Notes: a model not told the origin generated them from the letters alone. Positions 8,537 to 17,971 are shown, counted from the stretch's first letter. The stretch: 64,000 nucleotides of DNA from Flammeovirgaceae bacterium UBA7330 (GCA_002471275.1 DKPQ01000014.1:62461-126460), one strand, 5' to 3'. Program-made: numbers and translations.

Positions 8537-11500
8537 TTAGAAATTAAACCTGAATCCAAGGGTGTAAGATTTAGCTGCCGGATAGGCTCCGTAATCATAC
8601 CCTAGCAGCAAATTGTCCTGCTCACCAAGATTTACCTCCGGATCATACCCTGAGTATTCCGTGAATGTGATGAGATTTTGGCCACTGAGATAAATCTGAG
8701 CATTTTGAATAAATGATAACTTCATCTTTGATATGGGGAAATCATAGGACAGCGTGATACTCCTCATCCTTAAATAGGAAGCATCCTCTACCCAGTAATC
8801 AATAACAGAAAATAAATTTCTGGAATCCAAAACTGTTGGGGCCGTTGCATTGAGGTTCTCTTCTTCAGAATTCATGTATGACCAGCGATTGGCAAAATTC
8901 TTACTGGCGTTATACCTTCCAATCCCAAAATGATTTTCAATCTTGTTGAAATTCATGATGTCATTGCCGACTGAAAAGGTCCAAACAGTACTTAATGAGA
9001 GACCATTAAATGAAAATGAAGAAGAGAATCCACCTGTCCATTTTGGTAGCGCATTTCCAATGGTCGTTCTGTCATCATCATTTACGACCCCATCATCATT
9101 GATATCCACGTATCGAATATTTCCACCCAGTTGTCTTGGATTCTGATCTGCCGGTGTCTGATCTGGTGCAGCGGCAGCTTCGGCATCTGTCAGGAACCAG
9201 CCATTTGTTTTCCATCCAACAAAATTTCCAATTGGCTGACCCACCTCCAGCAATGAAGCAGGTGCACCTTTAAGTACATTCCACCCACTGTAAATAAGTC
9301 TTTGATCCTCATCTCCAAGATCTGTAACGGTATTTTTGTTTGTGGCCCAGTTCACAGAAAAATCCCAGTTGAAGTCACCTTCCAGAATTACAGTATTAAT
9401 ACTCAATTCAAATCCTTCATTCTTAACTCCCCCAATATTTTGAAGTGAAGAGGTAAAACCACTTGTGGAGGGTATTTGAACGCTTAACAACAGATCCTCA
9501 GTTTTTTTCAAATAATAATCTGCTACAATCGAAAGTTTATCATTAAATAATCCCAAATCGAACCCGAGGTCAAACTGAGAAGTTGTCTCCCACTTCAAAT
9601 TTGGATTGGCTATTCGGGTTGAAGAGAATCCTGCAACTGAACTTCCTCCAATTGTATAAATAGAGCTGCTCATCTGAGCAAGAGACTGATAAATCCCTAT
9701 TTCCTGATTACCAGTATATCCATAACTGGATCTCAGCTTGAGAAGTGAGATAGCATCAATTGATTGTATAAATCCTTCTTCGGAAAGTCTCCATGCAAAT
9801 GCAGCAGAAGGGAAAAAACCCCATTTGTTGTCATTACCGAATCTGGAAGATCCGTCATATCTTGCCGTAAGCGTAAATAAATACCTGTCACTAAATATAT
9901 AATTGGCACGTGCCAGGTAAGAAATTAGTCCCCATTCGGAAACCCCAGGCGGCACAGGATTGGAATTGATACTTCCTGTACCGATATTATTCTCAGCCAA
10001 TACATCGTTTACAAACCCGGCATCATTTACTTCAAACCTTTCGGTTCTGGATGATTGAGCAGTATAACCAATCAAAAAGTTGAGATTATGTTTCCCGCTT
10101 AGATACCGATAATTCAGCGTATTTTCATTCAACCAGGTAAAGGTTTCTACCTGACCTATACGCGCCGAACCTCCAACAGCAGCTGCAAACTTAGTGGAAG
10201 CAGGCATATAGCTTTTTTGTTTAGTGGTCATAAAATCTGCTCCAAGACTGGTCTTAAACGTGAGGTTATCCATCAAGTCAACTTCACCAAAAACACTGTT
10301 TAATGACCTTAAGCTCTGACTTACATTAGTAGCCAATTCCGCCAACGCCACAGGATTATAAAAAGGAACTGATCTATTTACAGCACCAGGGTATTCTCCA
10401 ACATTTAAATCATCAAATGAATACTCCCCGGTATTTGGATCATGTACCGGTACAATCGGATTAAAATGCATTGCAACACCAACGACCCCGGAACCTGATC
10501 CCTGAATACCACCTGCTGCTCCGGTAAAAGCAAGATTTGAAGTGGTACGGTTAATGGAAGAACTGTTTCCAATTCTAATTCTGGAATTGATCGTTTTATC
10601 AAGATTTACTCTCAAGGAATATCGTTTGAAATCAGAATTCAGAATAATACCTTGCTGGTCTGTATATCCACCAATAATTGAATATTTGGTATCAGTATCT
10701 CCACCGGTAAACGACAATTGATAGTTCTGGATTGGAGCACTTCGGAACAACTCGTCTTGCCAGTTGGTACCTTCACCAAGAGACGCTATTTGCTCGTCTG
10801 TATATACTGGAACCCTATTACTTTGACCAAGAATATCTCTTTGATAGAGGAATATCTCATTTTCAAAAGCGGCAAATTCTGATGCATTTAGCATAGGAAT
10901 TGTTTGACGCACATTCTGAATACCATAGCTTCCTTCAAATGAAATATTATTTCTTCCTGACGATCCTCTTTTAGTAGTTATTAAGATTACTCCATTCGCT
11001 CCACGTGACCCATAAATTGCAGTTGCAGAAGCATCTTTTAAAACTTCAATTGATTCAATATCCCCAGGATTTATGGTTGCCAGCGCATTCAGGTTTGGAG
11101 ATCTGGCAGCGTTTGTGTTTGATGAATTGTTGTTGTTGTAAATAGGAAATCCATCAATAACATAAAGAGGTTCGTTGCCCGCCGAAATTGAATTTCCTCC
11201 TCTGATGCGAATTCTGTTTGTTGCGCCAGGCTGTCCTGATGTCTGTGTTACATTCACACCAGCTACTCGTCCCTGCAAAGAATGATCAGGTGACAATACC
11301 TGAACCTCCTGTAAGTCCTCAGAGCTGATTGATGAAATAGAACCAGTAAGATCTGCTCTTTTTTGTGTTCCATAACCAACCACTACCACTTCCTCCAACT
11401 GCTCAGCATCCAGCCCCATTTTAATAGATAATGTAGACCGCCCATTTAACTGTATTTCTTGTGTTTCGTAGCCCACAAACGAAACAGTCATTACCGCATC

Positions 11501-12037
11501 TTCCGGTACCTGAATACTAAAATTTCCATCCACGTCAGTGATGGTCCCATTGGTGGTTCCCTTTTCCTGAACGGTCGCCCCCGGCAACCCTTCCCCATTC
11601 TCATCGGTCACCTTTCCGGATACGGAGAGCTGGACTTCAAACTCCTCATTGAAAGCAGGGAGCGCTGTGTCTTCGCTCACTGGCATTAAGGAAATGGTAG
11701 AATTAACCCTCCTAATGGAAAGCTGTAATTGTTTAGACAGTTCCATCATCAACTCATCCATGTTCCACTGACCTCCGTCGAGCTCGACGCTTAACTTGCG
11801 CATAGCTGCTTTGGAGTATGCAAAATGAAAGTCTGATTTGGATTCGATCTCGGTGACGAGATCCAGGAGGTTTCGTTCGCCGACCTTGCTCTCCAGCTCC
11901 ACACTGATCTCCCTGAGAAACTTGTGCTGAGCCGTAGTCTCGGTCGCATTTGCCATGACGATCGTCTGGCAAATAATCATCGTATAAATCGCCAATTTCG
12001 ACATGCGAATTGCAATTTTTAGTAGTTTTGTTAACAT
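8537..12037 (-). CDS. susC: SusC-family TonB-dependent transporter with STN sensor domain, locus 1
   Basis: This 1166-residue protein has a signal segment at 1-32, an STN (secretin/TonB short N-terminal) domain at about 65-117, a carboxypeptidase-regulatory-like beta-sandwich at about 138-207 (VSGKVTDENGEGLPGATV), and LEEVVVVGYGTQKRADLTGS at about 214-233, leading into the plug with IRIRGGNSI and PLYVIDGFP. The 22-strand barrel ends SYTLGFRFNF. It imports oligosaccharides across the outer membrane using TonB energy, and the STN domain reports ligand to the FecR upstream. The ATG at 12037 directly precedes the signal segment. Partner SusD follows 39 bases on. Confidence 0.96.
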   Translation of the reverse strand: MLTKLLKIAIRMSKLAIYTMIICQTIVMANATETTAQHKFLREISVELESKVGERNLLDLVTEIESKSDFHFAYSKAAMRKLSVELDGGQWNMDELMMELSKQLQLSIRRVNSTISLMPVSEDTALPAFNEEFEVQLSVSGKVTDENGEGLPGATVQEKGTTNGTITDVDGNFSIQVPEDAVMTVSFVGYETQEIQLNGRSTLSIKMGLDAEQLEEVVVVGYGTQKRADLTGSISSISSEDLQEVQVLSPDHSLQGRVAGVNVTQTSGQPGATNRIRIRGGNSISAGNEPLYVIDGFPIYNNNNSSNTNAARSPNLNALATINPGDIESIEVLKDASATAIYGSRGANGVILITTKRGSSGRNNISFEGSYGIQNVRQTIPMLNASEFAAFENEIFLYQRDILGQSNRVPVYTDEQIASLGEGTNWQDELFRSAPIQNYQLSFTGGDTDTKYSIIGGYTDQQGIILNSDFKRYSLRVNLDKTINSRIRIGNSSSINRTTSNLAFTGAAGGIQGSGSGVVGVAMHFNPIVPVHDPNTGEYSFDDLNVGEYPGAVNRSVPFYNPVALAELATNVSQSLRSLNSVFGEVDLMDNLTFKTSLGADFMTTKQKSYMPASTKFAAAVGGSARIGQVETFTWLNENTLNYRYLSGKHNLNFLIGYTAQSSRTERFEVNDAGFVNDVLAENNIGTGSINSNPVPPGVSEWGLISYLARANYIFSDRYLFTLTARYDGSSRFGNDNKWGFFPSAAFAWRLSEEGFIQSIDAISLLKLRSSYGYTGNQEIGIYQSLAQMSSSIYTIGGSSVAGFSSTRIANPNLKWETTSQFDLGFDLGLFNDKLSIVADYYLKKTEDLLLSVQIPSTSGFTSSLQNIGGVKNEGFELSINTVILEGDFNWDFSVNWATNKNTVTDLGDEDQRLIYSGWNVLKGAPASLLEVGQPIGNFVGWKTNGWFLTDAEAAAAPDQTPADQNPRQLGGNIRYVDINDDGVVNDDDRTTIGNALPKWTGGFSSSFSFNGLSLSTVWTFSVGNDIMNFNKIENHFGIGRYNASKNFANRWSYMNSEEENLNATAPTVLDSRNLFSVIDYWVEDASYLRMRSITLSYDFPISKMKLSFIQNAQIYLSGQNLITFTEYSGYDPEVNLGEQDNLLLGYDYGAYPAAKSYTLGFRFNF

Positions 12038-12070
12038 ATGGTTTTGGTTTTGATTGCTAAAGCTGTATCG

Positions 12071-12108
12071 AAGAGTCGGCTGCTTTGCCCAAAGTGAATC
12101 CGGCTCTT
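12071..12108 (-). promoter_or_regulatory. Stem-loop in the FecR-SusC spacer, locus 1
   Basis: AAGAGTCGG (12071-12079) pairs with CCGGCTCTT (12100-12108) apart from one position. It lies 33 nt upstream of the SusC ATG and 17 nt after the FecR stop. On the transcribed minus strand no U-run follows, so it is not a standard terminator. The same position is occupied by hairpins at 35277-35317 and 49845-49885 in the other two loci. Confidence 0.55.
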
Positions 12109-12125
12109 TTTTACATTTTATCCTA

Positions 12126-13118
12126 TTATTCTATTATAATTTTCTTGCCATTTATCTGATAATTAAACTTGAAAATGTGAGAAGTACTCAACAGCACTTC
12201 TTCCAATGTCGGGTTCTCATAGGTAGCCGTGTATTTCACCTTCTGGTCGATCCTGCCCCTCACTTCTACCTCCATCCCAAACCAGTAACCCAGCTCCTGT
12301 AATACCTTTTGGTGATCGTCGTCATTAAACACCAGCTTATTTTCTGTCCAGCCAAACAGTTCATCGGCCAGCTCAAAGTCTTGCTTATACATGCCCTCAC
12401 CTTCATGCTGGATCACCATCTGGCTCGGATTCAGCACGACCAGCTCCCCGCTCTGCTTGTCTTCCACAGCCACTTTACCGGTTTTAACGGCTACAATTTT
12501 TTGATTCAGGATGCCATCTTCCTTCACGTTGAAGGAGGTACCCAGCACCTTCACTTCCATATTTCCAACACTGATGATAAAAGGTTTCGACTTGTCAGGC
12601 TGCACATCGAAGAAAGCTTCTCCCTGCAATTCCACCCGCCGGATCTCTCCAACAAATTGCTCCGGTACCAGGAGTTTGCTGTTCCCATTGAGCTTTACGA
12701 CGGTACCATCTGGTAGCTTCGTGGTGATCTTCTGACCAGGCATGCTCACCTTTTCGATGATCCTGGGTTCTGATTGTGCCATGTTTTGTTCTTCAGGCAG
12801 ATTCTGATGGATCACAGCACCCAATCCAATGCTCAGTAAAATAACTGCAGCATATTTGAGCCATGGATTGATGGTTCTTTTTGATGGGGTATCCTGTTTT
12901 TGGGAAGCATCAGCGTCCATCCTTTTGCGAAGCTCCTGCCAGACTTCCGCCTCACCATTGCTGGTTAATGGTGTCCCCTGCTTAGCGAGTATGTATTTTA
13001 CCTGGTTGTATGTTTTCATATTCTTCGGGCTGTCTTTCAACCAGGCATTCAGCCGTGATTGGTCCTCCGAAGAAAGTTTGCCTTCCAGGTCTCGTATGAT
13101 GATGTCGTCTATATCCAT
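12126..13118 (-). CDS. fecR: FecR-family anti-sigma factor, locus 1
   Basis: This 330-residue protein has a cytoplasmic N-terminal region (LSSEDQSRLNAWLKDSPKN), one transmembrane helix (about 87-104, LKYAAVILLSIGLGAVI), then the FecR periplasmic domain (about 120-225, with GQKITTKLPDGTVVKLNGNS and VELQGEAFFDVQPD) and a C-terminal DUF4974-like domain (about 255-330) that contacts the STN domain. It holds the ECF sigma factor until the SusC signal arrives. Unusually, a sialidase-fold gene lies between it and its sigma gene. The 196-base AT-rich spacer upstream may hold a separate promoter. Confidence 0.95.
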   Translation of the reverse strand: MDIDDIIIRDLEGKLSSEDQSRLNAWLKDSPKNMKTYNQVKYILAKQGTPLTSNGEAEVWQELRKRMDADASQKQDTPSKRTINPWLKYAAVILLSIGLGAVIHQNLPEEQNMAQSEPRIIEKVSMPGQKITTKLPDGTVVKLNGNSKLLVPEQFVGEIRRVELQGEAFFDVQPDKSKPFIISVGNMEVKVLGTSFNVKEDGILNQKIVAVKTGKVAVEDKQSGELVVLNPSQMVIQHEGEGMYKQDFELADELFGWTENKLVFNDDDHQKVLQELGYWFGMEVEVRGRIDQKVKYTATYENPTLEEVLLSTSHIFKFNYQINGKKIIIE

Positions 13119-13314
13119 ATCGTCTGAAGTGGCATTTTCATGCGACTATATATAAGATCTGAGAAGGCTGATTTCTGGTAGGATATTTTGAAATAAATAC
13201 AATCTATTTATAAAAAAGACTGTAATTATTAATTGAGTGCAATATAATATTGATTTTAGTGACAATTTCACAATGAATCACGCCTTACCAAAGCAGGTGT
13301 TGATTAAACTAAAT

Positions 13315-15141
13315 CTACTTTGAAAGGTAATTTCCGATGGATTCAGAGACCGTGAGTGCTCTGTTGTAGATTTTCAACTCGGTGACGTCTTTATCGATCA
13401 CCAATTGATCAGCTCCATTGGCATGCCTGAAATCGGGACTGAACCTGCCCCAGCCAAACTGTCGATAGGTGCCACCATCACACACCTGGCCGTCCACCAC
13501 AAACGAAATGATTCCAGGACCCCCATCTACCATGATGGTGACATGGTGTGTTTTACCTTCTTCAAAAACAGGATCAGAGTCCCACGCCGCGATGGTCCTT
13601 CCGTCGAGCATCTGTAATTCCAGGGTGCCGCGATCGGTCATGCTCACCATGAGTCCCTGCCCATTGTCCAACCGGCTATCCAGGATTATTTTGCCTGCTT
13701 CCCAGTCACTGAACCTCACTTTCATATCAATCGTGAAACCGGCATTCAAATTTTTAGTGCCATGATCGGCTCTGTTGGCATCTCTGCCCACAAATTCAGG
13801 TAGCCGGGGCATCTTCACAGTTTCCGAGCCAGCACTATTTCCCCGCTGCCAGGACAATACTGCGCCTGAAGCCTCCTGTTGCTGCTTTTCAAACTGACCC
13901 CATAATCCTTCAAGTAGCTTCTTATCTACCTGATGTATCCTGGCTATGGATTTTTGGGTCTCGGTAAAATAATATTCTCCTTCTTCTTCTACCAGGTCCG
14001 GATAACTCATGCGGATATATGGATCCCGATCATAAAGCAATATCTCTGGTTGGGACCATTGGATGAACTTTCCATCCGGTCCATCCACCTCCACACCACC
14101 GCTTATCCAAACAGGGTTTCGGTCGTCATAGCTCCTGCCACCGTGGTTGTGATACCAATAGAGATATTTTCCATTGCGGCATCTCCAGGCAAAATTCGCA
14201 GCTCGTGGATGCTTCATCAGCTTTCCATTGGCATAGGCCTGGTATCTTGGGGGTTCCCAGATATGTCCTTCATCCCTGCTGTAGCTGTACACCGGGTGTC
14301 CATCAACCGATCGATAGACCACATAAAAGCTCCCATCACTCAACACGCTGAAATTTTGCTCTGCGGAAATGGGCCCTCCTCCGGGAGGCGTACGAAGCCC
14401 AATATCGCCATCAGGCAGCGTTTCCCACTTAATCTTTTTAGGATTCTTTTCTGTCAGAATATTGGGACTCATCAGAAGCGCGCCTTCATTAGAAGTAAAG
14501 AATCCCTGCCCGAAACCACCTACCTTGTGTAAGGGTACATAGCCTTTTCCATTGTGCTGAAAGGCCCTGCCCACATTCCAGAAAAACCGGATGTCCCCGC
14601 CATGGGCGTTGTTGCGGTCAACTTCGAATTCGCGTACCGGAATGGTATATCGGTTTTCAGACCAGGTCTTCCCGTGATCATCCGAATACTTAAAAACAAA
14701 ATACCCCTGGCTGTCTACACGATAGCATTTTCCATCATTATAATAGGCGCTGTCCGCCCGTACCCACCTGATGTTGTCTGTATTGTGGTTATAAAAAGCA
14801 TAAATTCTTCCCGATGGCACTTTTAGCATCACGGCATATGATGCTTCCGGACCATCCAACGGTTCTAAATAGGTGAGGTCGGACCAGCTCTTACCCTGAT
14901 CTTCGCTCCGGGTGACTGCAACAACCTGGCCTGGTTCTCCCTCCCTGCCAGCACCTGTTGTGAGGATACACAGCCACGCACCATCGTCGGTTTTGACAAT
15001 GTAAGGTTGATCGGCATAGGATCTGGTAGGAATCTCAATGCCCTCAGTGATATTTCTCCAATCGGATTGAGCTTCTGCAGAAAGGCCGGATATGACAAGC
15101 CCAATAAAGTATATCAATCTGATTGAAATATGGTGTATCAA
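13315..15141 (-). CDS. Secreted sialidase-fold (BNR) protein with C-terminal LamG-like domain
   Basis: This protein of about 608 residues has a signal peptide ending SAEAQ. A six-bladed sialidase-type propeller covers about 30-410, with three Asp-boxes (SEDQGKSW, SDDHGKTW, SRDEGHIW). A concanavalin/LamG-like beta-sandwich follows at about 440-600 (NAGFTIDMKVRFSDW to LKIYNRALTVSESIGNYL), common in secreted glycan-active enzymes. No ATG exists at the front. The frame is open to a TTG at 15180, but a TTG at 15141 overlaps the sigma factor stop as TTGA, the classic coupling arrangement, and precedes the signal peptide, so it is chosen. The activity may be exo-sialidase-like or act on another acidic sugar; catalytic residues could not be assigned with certainty. 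Confidence 0.82.
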   Translation of the reverse strand: MIHHISIRLIYFIGLVISGLSAEAQSDWRNITEGIEIPTRSYADQPYIVKTDDGAWLCILTTGAGREGEPGQVVAVTRSEDQGKSWSDLTYLEPLDGPEASYAVMLKVPSGRIYAFYNHNTDNIRWVRADSAYYNDGKCYRVDSQGYFVFKYSDDHGKTWSENRYTIPVREFEVDRNNAHGGDIRFFWNVGRAFQHNGKGYVPLHKVGGFGQGFFTSNEGALLMSPNILTEKNPKKIKWETLPDGDIGLRTPPGGGPISAEQNFSVLSDGSFYVVYRSVDGHPVYSYSRDEGHIWEPPRYQAYANGKLMKHPRAANFAWRCRNGKYLYWYHNHGGRSYDDRNPVWISGGVEVDGPDGKFIQWSQPEILLYDRDPYIRMSYPDLVEEEGEYYFTETQKSIARIHQVDKKLLEGLWGQFEKQQQEASGAVLSWQRGNSAGSETVKMPRLPEFVGRDANRADHGTKNLNAGFTIDMKVRFSDWEAGKIILDSRLDNGQGLMVSMTDRGTLELQMLDGRTIAAWDSDPVFEEGKTHHVTIMVDGGPGIISFVVDGQVCDGGTYRQFGWGRFSPDFRHANGADQLVIDKDVTELKIYNRALTVSESIGNYLSK

Positions 15142-15725
15142 ATCGACAGCAGCATTAAAATGACCAGTGAGGTATACCAATTGATGACACGGGTGTTGTC
15201 GAATTCATTCTCAAGCTTCTGCCGGATCTTCTTCAAAGCTGTCTTGAGGTGGTATCGTACAGTCTCGGTCGATATCCCCAGCTCAATACTGATCTCTTCA
15301 TGGCTCATGCCTTTCTCGTGAAACAGCTGAAATACGACACCGCATTGGGGTGGCAGGTCCTGAACGGCTTTTGTCAGAAAATCTTCCAACTCCTTACCGA
15401 TAAGAAGTTCTTCAGGATCAATGTTTTCAATTGAGGACAGCTTCAGGTCATAGTCCCGTTCATTGAATTTAGAGGGATCGGCCGCCAGGCTCTTGAGTGC
15501 CTGATTTTTAACGCTGGTGTACAGGTAGGGTTTGATCTGTTTGATGGCTTGAAAGTCAGGTTCTGCTTTCTTCCAGAGGTTAAAGAAAACATCCGCCACC
15601 ACATCCTTGGCCTGGGCTTCGGACCCGATAATTACAGTTGCCAGCGTATGCAGACCTTCATAATACTTCCGATAGATCTCCTCGAAACGCTGGGCTGACT
15701 TTTCGTATATTTTCTTTTCTTTCAT
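15138..15725 (-). CDS. ECF RNA polymerase sigma factor, locus 1
   Basis: This 195-residue protein has a sigma-70 region 2 (about 10-80, RFEEIYRKYYEGLHTLATVI, AKDVVADVFFNLWKK) and a region 4 helix-turn-helix (about 120-172, LPPQCGVVFQLFHEKGMSHE, ELGISTETVRYHLKTALKKI). It ends in a hydrophobic tail (WYTSLVILMLLSI). It is the first gene of locus 1, overlapped by the sialidase-fold gene by four bases, and is presumably controlled by the FecR at 12126-13118. An 11-base G-run lies about 110 bases upstream. Confidence 0.95.
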   Translation of the reverse strand: MKEKKIYEKSAQRFEEIYRKYYEGLHTLATVIIGSEAQAKDVVADVFFNLWKKAEPDFQAIKQIKPYLYTSVKNQALKSLAADPSKFNERDYDLKLSSIENIDPEELLIGKELEDFLTKAVQDLPPQCGVVFQLFHEKGMSHEEISIELGISTETVRYHLKTALKKIRQKLENEFDNTRVINWYTSLVILMLLSI

Positions 15726-15836
15726 TCCCTGAATACCTCAGAAGCGCCATGGACAAAAGCACCATAATCGGGTCAATTTATAAAATATCTTTAAAAATCA
15801 GTTTTGGAAGGGATTGATTTTTAGGATTTTTGTAAT

Positions 15837-15847
15837 GGGGGGGGGGG
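15837..15847. repeat. Homopolymer run of 11 G
   Basis: A pure G11 tract in the spacer upstream of the locus 1 sigma gene (start 15725) and downstream of the GH43-like gene. Such tracts are prone to slipped-strand length change and to sequencing error. Confidence 0.9.
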
Positions 15848-15883
15848 TTAAAGATCATTTACACTATGGGTCGTCTGCCAATG

Positions 15884-15920
15884 TTCGTTGGTGAAAACAC
15901 TGTGAAAACACCAACGAAGG
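15884..15920. repeat. Partial copy of repeat family A tail, hairpin after the GH43-like gene
   Basis: TTCGTTGGTG (15884-15893) pairs with CACCAACGAA (15910-15919) around a loop that repeats GTGAAAACAC. It matches the tails of the long repeats at 141-232 and 3414-3507, but with an internal duplication of the GAAAACAC part. It lies 37 bases past the stop of the GH43-like gene and may end its transcript. Confidence 0.6.
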
Positions 15921-15956
15921 TTGCAGGGTGGAACAATGTCGAAGCGTTGACACAAG

Positions 15957-16937
15957 CTAATTGCCAGCCTCTATCAAATTCCGCTCTACCCCTTCAAATG
16001 TAATTTTTACCGGTTTGATCAGGCCATGGTCGTCGAATTCCATTTTGTCGATACAAACGACCCGGTGGTCTCGACCGTCATCGCCGAGAGGTCGACGGTG
16101 ATAAACGACATACCAGTCCTCCCCGTTCTTTAGCAGTGAGTGGTGTCCAGCCCCGGTAGCCACATTAGGGTCCTGCTGGAGGACCACCCCTATTCTTTCG
16201 AAAGGTCCAAAAGGATTGTCGGCAATGGCATACGCTACCCGGTAGTCAGGACCACCCCAGCTACCTTCAGACCACATGAAGTAATACTTATTGTCTTTGA
16301 TAAACATGATCGGGCCCTCCACATATTGATCGGGCGTAATCTCCTTAAAGATGGTGCCGTCATCGAATGGCTCAAAACCAGTGAAGTCATCCTTCAGCTT
16401 GACAATGTTGCAGTGACGCCAGCCCCCGTAGATCATGTAATACTGACCATCCACATCCTGAAACACATATTGGTCGATAGGCTGGGCCCCATTGACGATA
16501 GAGTCGAGTAGTGGCTTACCCAGGTAATCACGATACGGTCCTTCGGGTTTATCTGAAATCCCGATGCCTATACCTCCTAAGGATTGATTGTTCTGGATGT
16601 CATTGGCTGCGAAAAACAAGAAGTAGTCTGAGCCTTTCTTCAGGATGGCTGGTGCCCACATGGCGCTGTCTGCCCATTGCACGGCTGCAGTATCAATGAT
16701 CCTTTCATGTTTGGTCCACTCGATTAGGTCTTTTGAGGAAAAAGCATCCATAAACACCTGCCGGCTATAGATATCCGAATAGGTGGGGTAGATCCAATAT
16801 TCGTCATCGAAAATGATGCCCTCCGGATCGGCATACCATCCTTCAAAGACAGGATTGCCGGATTTTATTTTTTCCTGTTGGGAACATGAAAGAATGAATG
16901 CACAGATGAGTAAATAAAATGTTGATTTTAGGGTCAT
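15957..16937 (-). CDS. GH43-like family glycoside hydrolase, lipoprotein
   Basis: This 326-residue protein has a lipoprotein signal (MTLKSTFYLLICAFILSC, Cys18). It is a five-bladed beta-propeller with the GH43-type acids in place: Asp37 in WYADPEG (general base), Asp155 in QPIDQYVF (pKa modulator) and Glu207 in QYVEGPIMF (acid). GH43 members remove arabinose, xylose or galactose units from side chains. It lies upstream of locus 1 in the same direction but is separated from the sigma gene by a 231-base spacer with a hairpin and a G-run, so it is probably a separate transcript serving the same substrate. Confidence 0.88.
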   Translation of the reverse strand: MTLKSTFYLLICAFILSCSQQEKIKSGNPVFEGWYADPEGIIFDDEYWIYPTYSDIYSRQVFMDAFSSKDLIEWTKHERIIDTAAVQWADSAMWAPAILKKGSDYFLFFAANDIQNNQSLGGIGIGISDKPEGPYRDYLGKPLLDSIVNGAQPIDQYVFQDVDGQYYMIYGGWRHCNIVKLKDDFTGFEPFDDGTIFKEITPDQYVEGPIMFIKDNKYYFMWSEGSWGGPDYRVAYAIADNPFGPFERIGVVLQQDPNVATGAGHHSLLKNGEDWYVVYHRRPLGDDGRDHRVVCIDKMEFDDHGLIKPVKITFEGVERNLIEAGN

Positions 16938-17160
16938 TTGATGTGGAATAAACCTGACTCGAAATTACGGCTAATTGAGTACAATTCTTAGCGATCTTAC
17001 ATTCGGTGGAGCTTGGTGGTGGATTTTTGTGAAATCCATCAATAAGCAATAAGCAATAAATAATATGTATAACCTTGACTTTCTTATCGGTCTGGTGAAG
17101 ACACCATTATTGTCATCAACCTAAACCACCAATTCTTCATTCATTTTTCATCTTAATTAA
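16938..17160. other. Spacer upstream of the GH43-like gene
   Basis: No gene is seen. It contains a short imperfect tandem (AATAAGCAATAAGCAATAA near 17040-17058) and presumably the promoter of the GH43-like gene. REP-like palindromes begin at 17161. Confidence 0.3.
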
Positions 17161-17225
17161 ATCCCGAAGGGATGAAATTATTATAGATGCTTGGTCAAAC
17201 AGAAGGTCCAAAACCCCGAAGGGGT
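17161..17225. repeat. REP-like palindromes, left flank of the transposase
   Basis: ATCCCGAAGGGAT (17161-17173) and ACCCCGAAGGGGT (17213-17225) are two copies of one short palindromic unit, each followed by a similar tail ending in ATTATA. The matching right copy at 17759-17771 is in reverse orientation. These flank a REP-associated transposase. Confidence 0.7.
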
Positions 17226-17269
17226 GTCATTATAACCATTCAAACAAGAAACGCTCTTCATATGGAATC

Positions 17270-17687
17270 TCATATTTTTTTAGAAGCTAAATATTCCTCT
17301 TTAAAGGTTTGCTTTTTATGATGTTCTTCTTGATTGAGAATGTATTGATAGACGTTATTGAGCTGTGAATGGGAATATGAAAATGCTCCATATCCCTCCT
17401 GCCAGGTGAATTTACCCGGCAGCCACTTTTTCTCATTGATAAAATTTGTAGTATTGTTTTTAACATCTCTCATCAAATCCGATAATGCCATAGAGGGCTT
17501 CAAACCAACAAAGATATGGACATGATCAGCAACCCCATTTACCAATGATTGATTTCTGGTTTTTGTTTTCAATGATCCCTGAAATGTATTTAAACACTTC
17601 AGGTCGCCAGGTTTTATTCAACAAGTTCGCTCTTCCTTTTACTGCAAAGACAGCATGAATATAAATTTGTGAGAATGATCCAGCCAT
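17270..17687 (-). pseudogene. REP-associated IS200-like tyrosine (Y1) transposase, frameshifted
   Basis: Two overlapping minus-strand frames together encode one Y1 transposase (PF01797). The N-terminal part, from the ATG at 17687 (MAGSFSQIYIHAVFAVKGR), breaks after IIENKNQKS. The C-terminal part resumes with SLVNGVADHVHIFVGLKPS, which contains the HxH (HUH) metal motif, and continues to NQEEHHKKQTFKEEYLASKK. The break lies in the overlap at about 17526-17572 and looks like a one-base indel. The C-terminus is also slightly short for the family. Short inverted palindromes on both sides are the expected REP partners. The gene is probably inactive. Confidence 0.8.
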
Positions 17688-17758
17688 AATGTCACTCCCC
17701 TGGTCGGGCACCTTCGGAGTTTAAATTCGTTCCAATGATATTTTACTATAATACTGTC

Positions 17759-17771
17759 ATCCCTTCGGGAT
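17759..17771. repeat. REP-like palindrome, right flank (inverted orientation)
   Basis: ATCCCTTCGGGAT is the reverse complement of the left copy at 17161-17173. The adjacent CTATAATACTGTC also mirrors the left tail, so the shared unit is about 25 bp. Confidence 0.7.
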
Positions 17772-17887
17772 TAGCAACATACACCGTTTTAAGTAAAACA
17801 CTCTTAAATTACGGATAGGGTAAAACACCAGCCGGGGAAATAGGCCATTGAATGAGCTTGAAAGCTTATTGAACTCAAAGTTTTACT

Positions 17888-17930
17888 TATAGACAAAGAA
17901 TCTTACTTATTTACAAATCCTTTGTCTATA
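17888..17930. repeat. Inverted repeat with 11-bp arms after the FAD oxidoreductase gene
   Basis: TATAGACAAAG (17888-17898) and CTTTGTCTATA (17920-17930) are perfect reverse complements 21 bases apart, about 40 bases past the stop at 17972. There is no U-run, so it is a weak terminator candidate. Confidence 0.4.
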
Positions 17931-17971
17931 GACAACAAAATAATCTACTCTGTCCAATTAATGTAATCAAA

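Noticed and set aside
13933..14532. Plus-strand frame of 199 codons opposite the sialidase-fold gene
   Set aside because: Antisense to a clear enzyme gene with a signal peptide and Asp-boxes; typical shadow frame.
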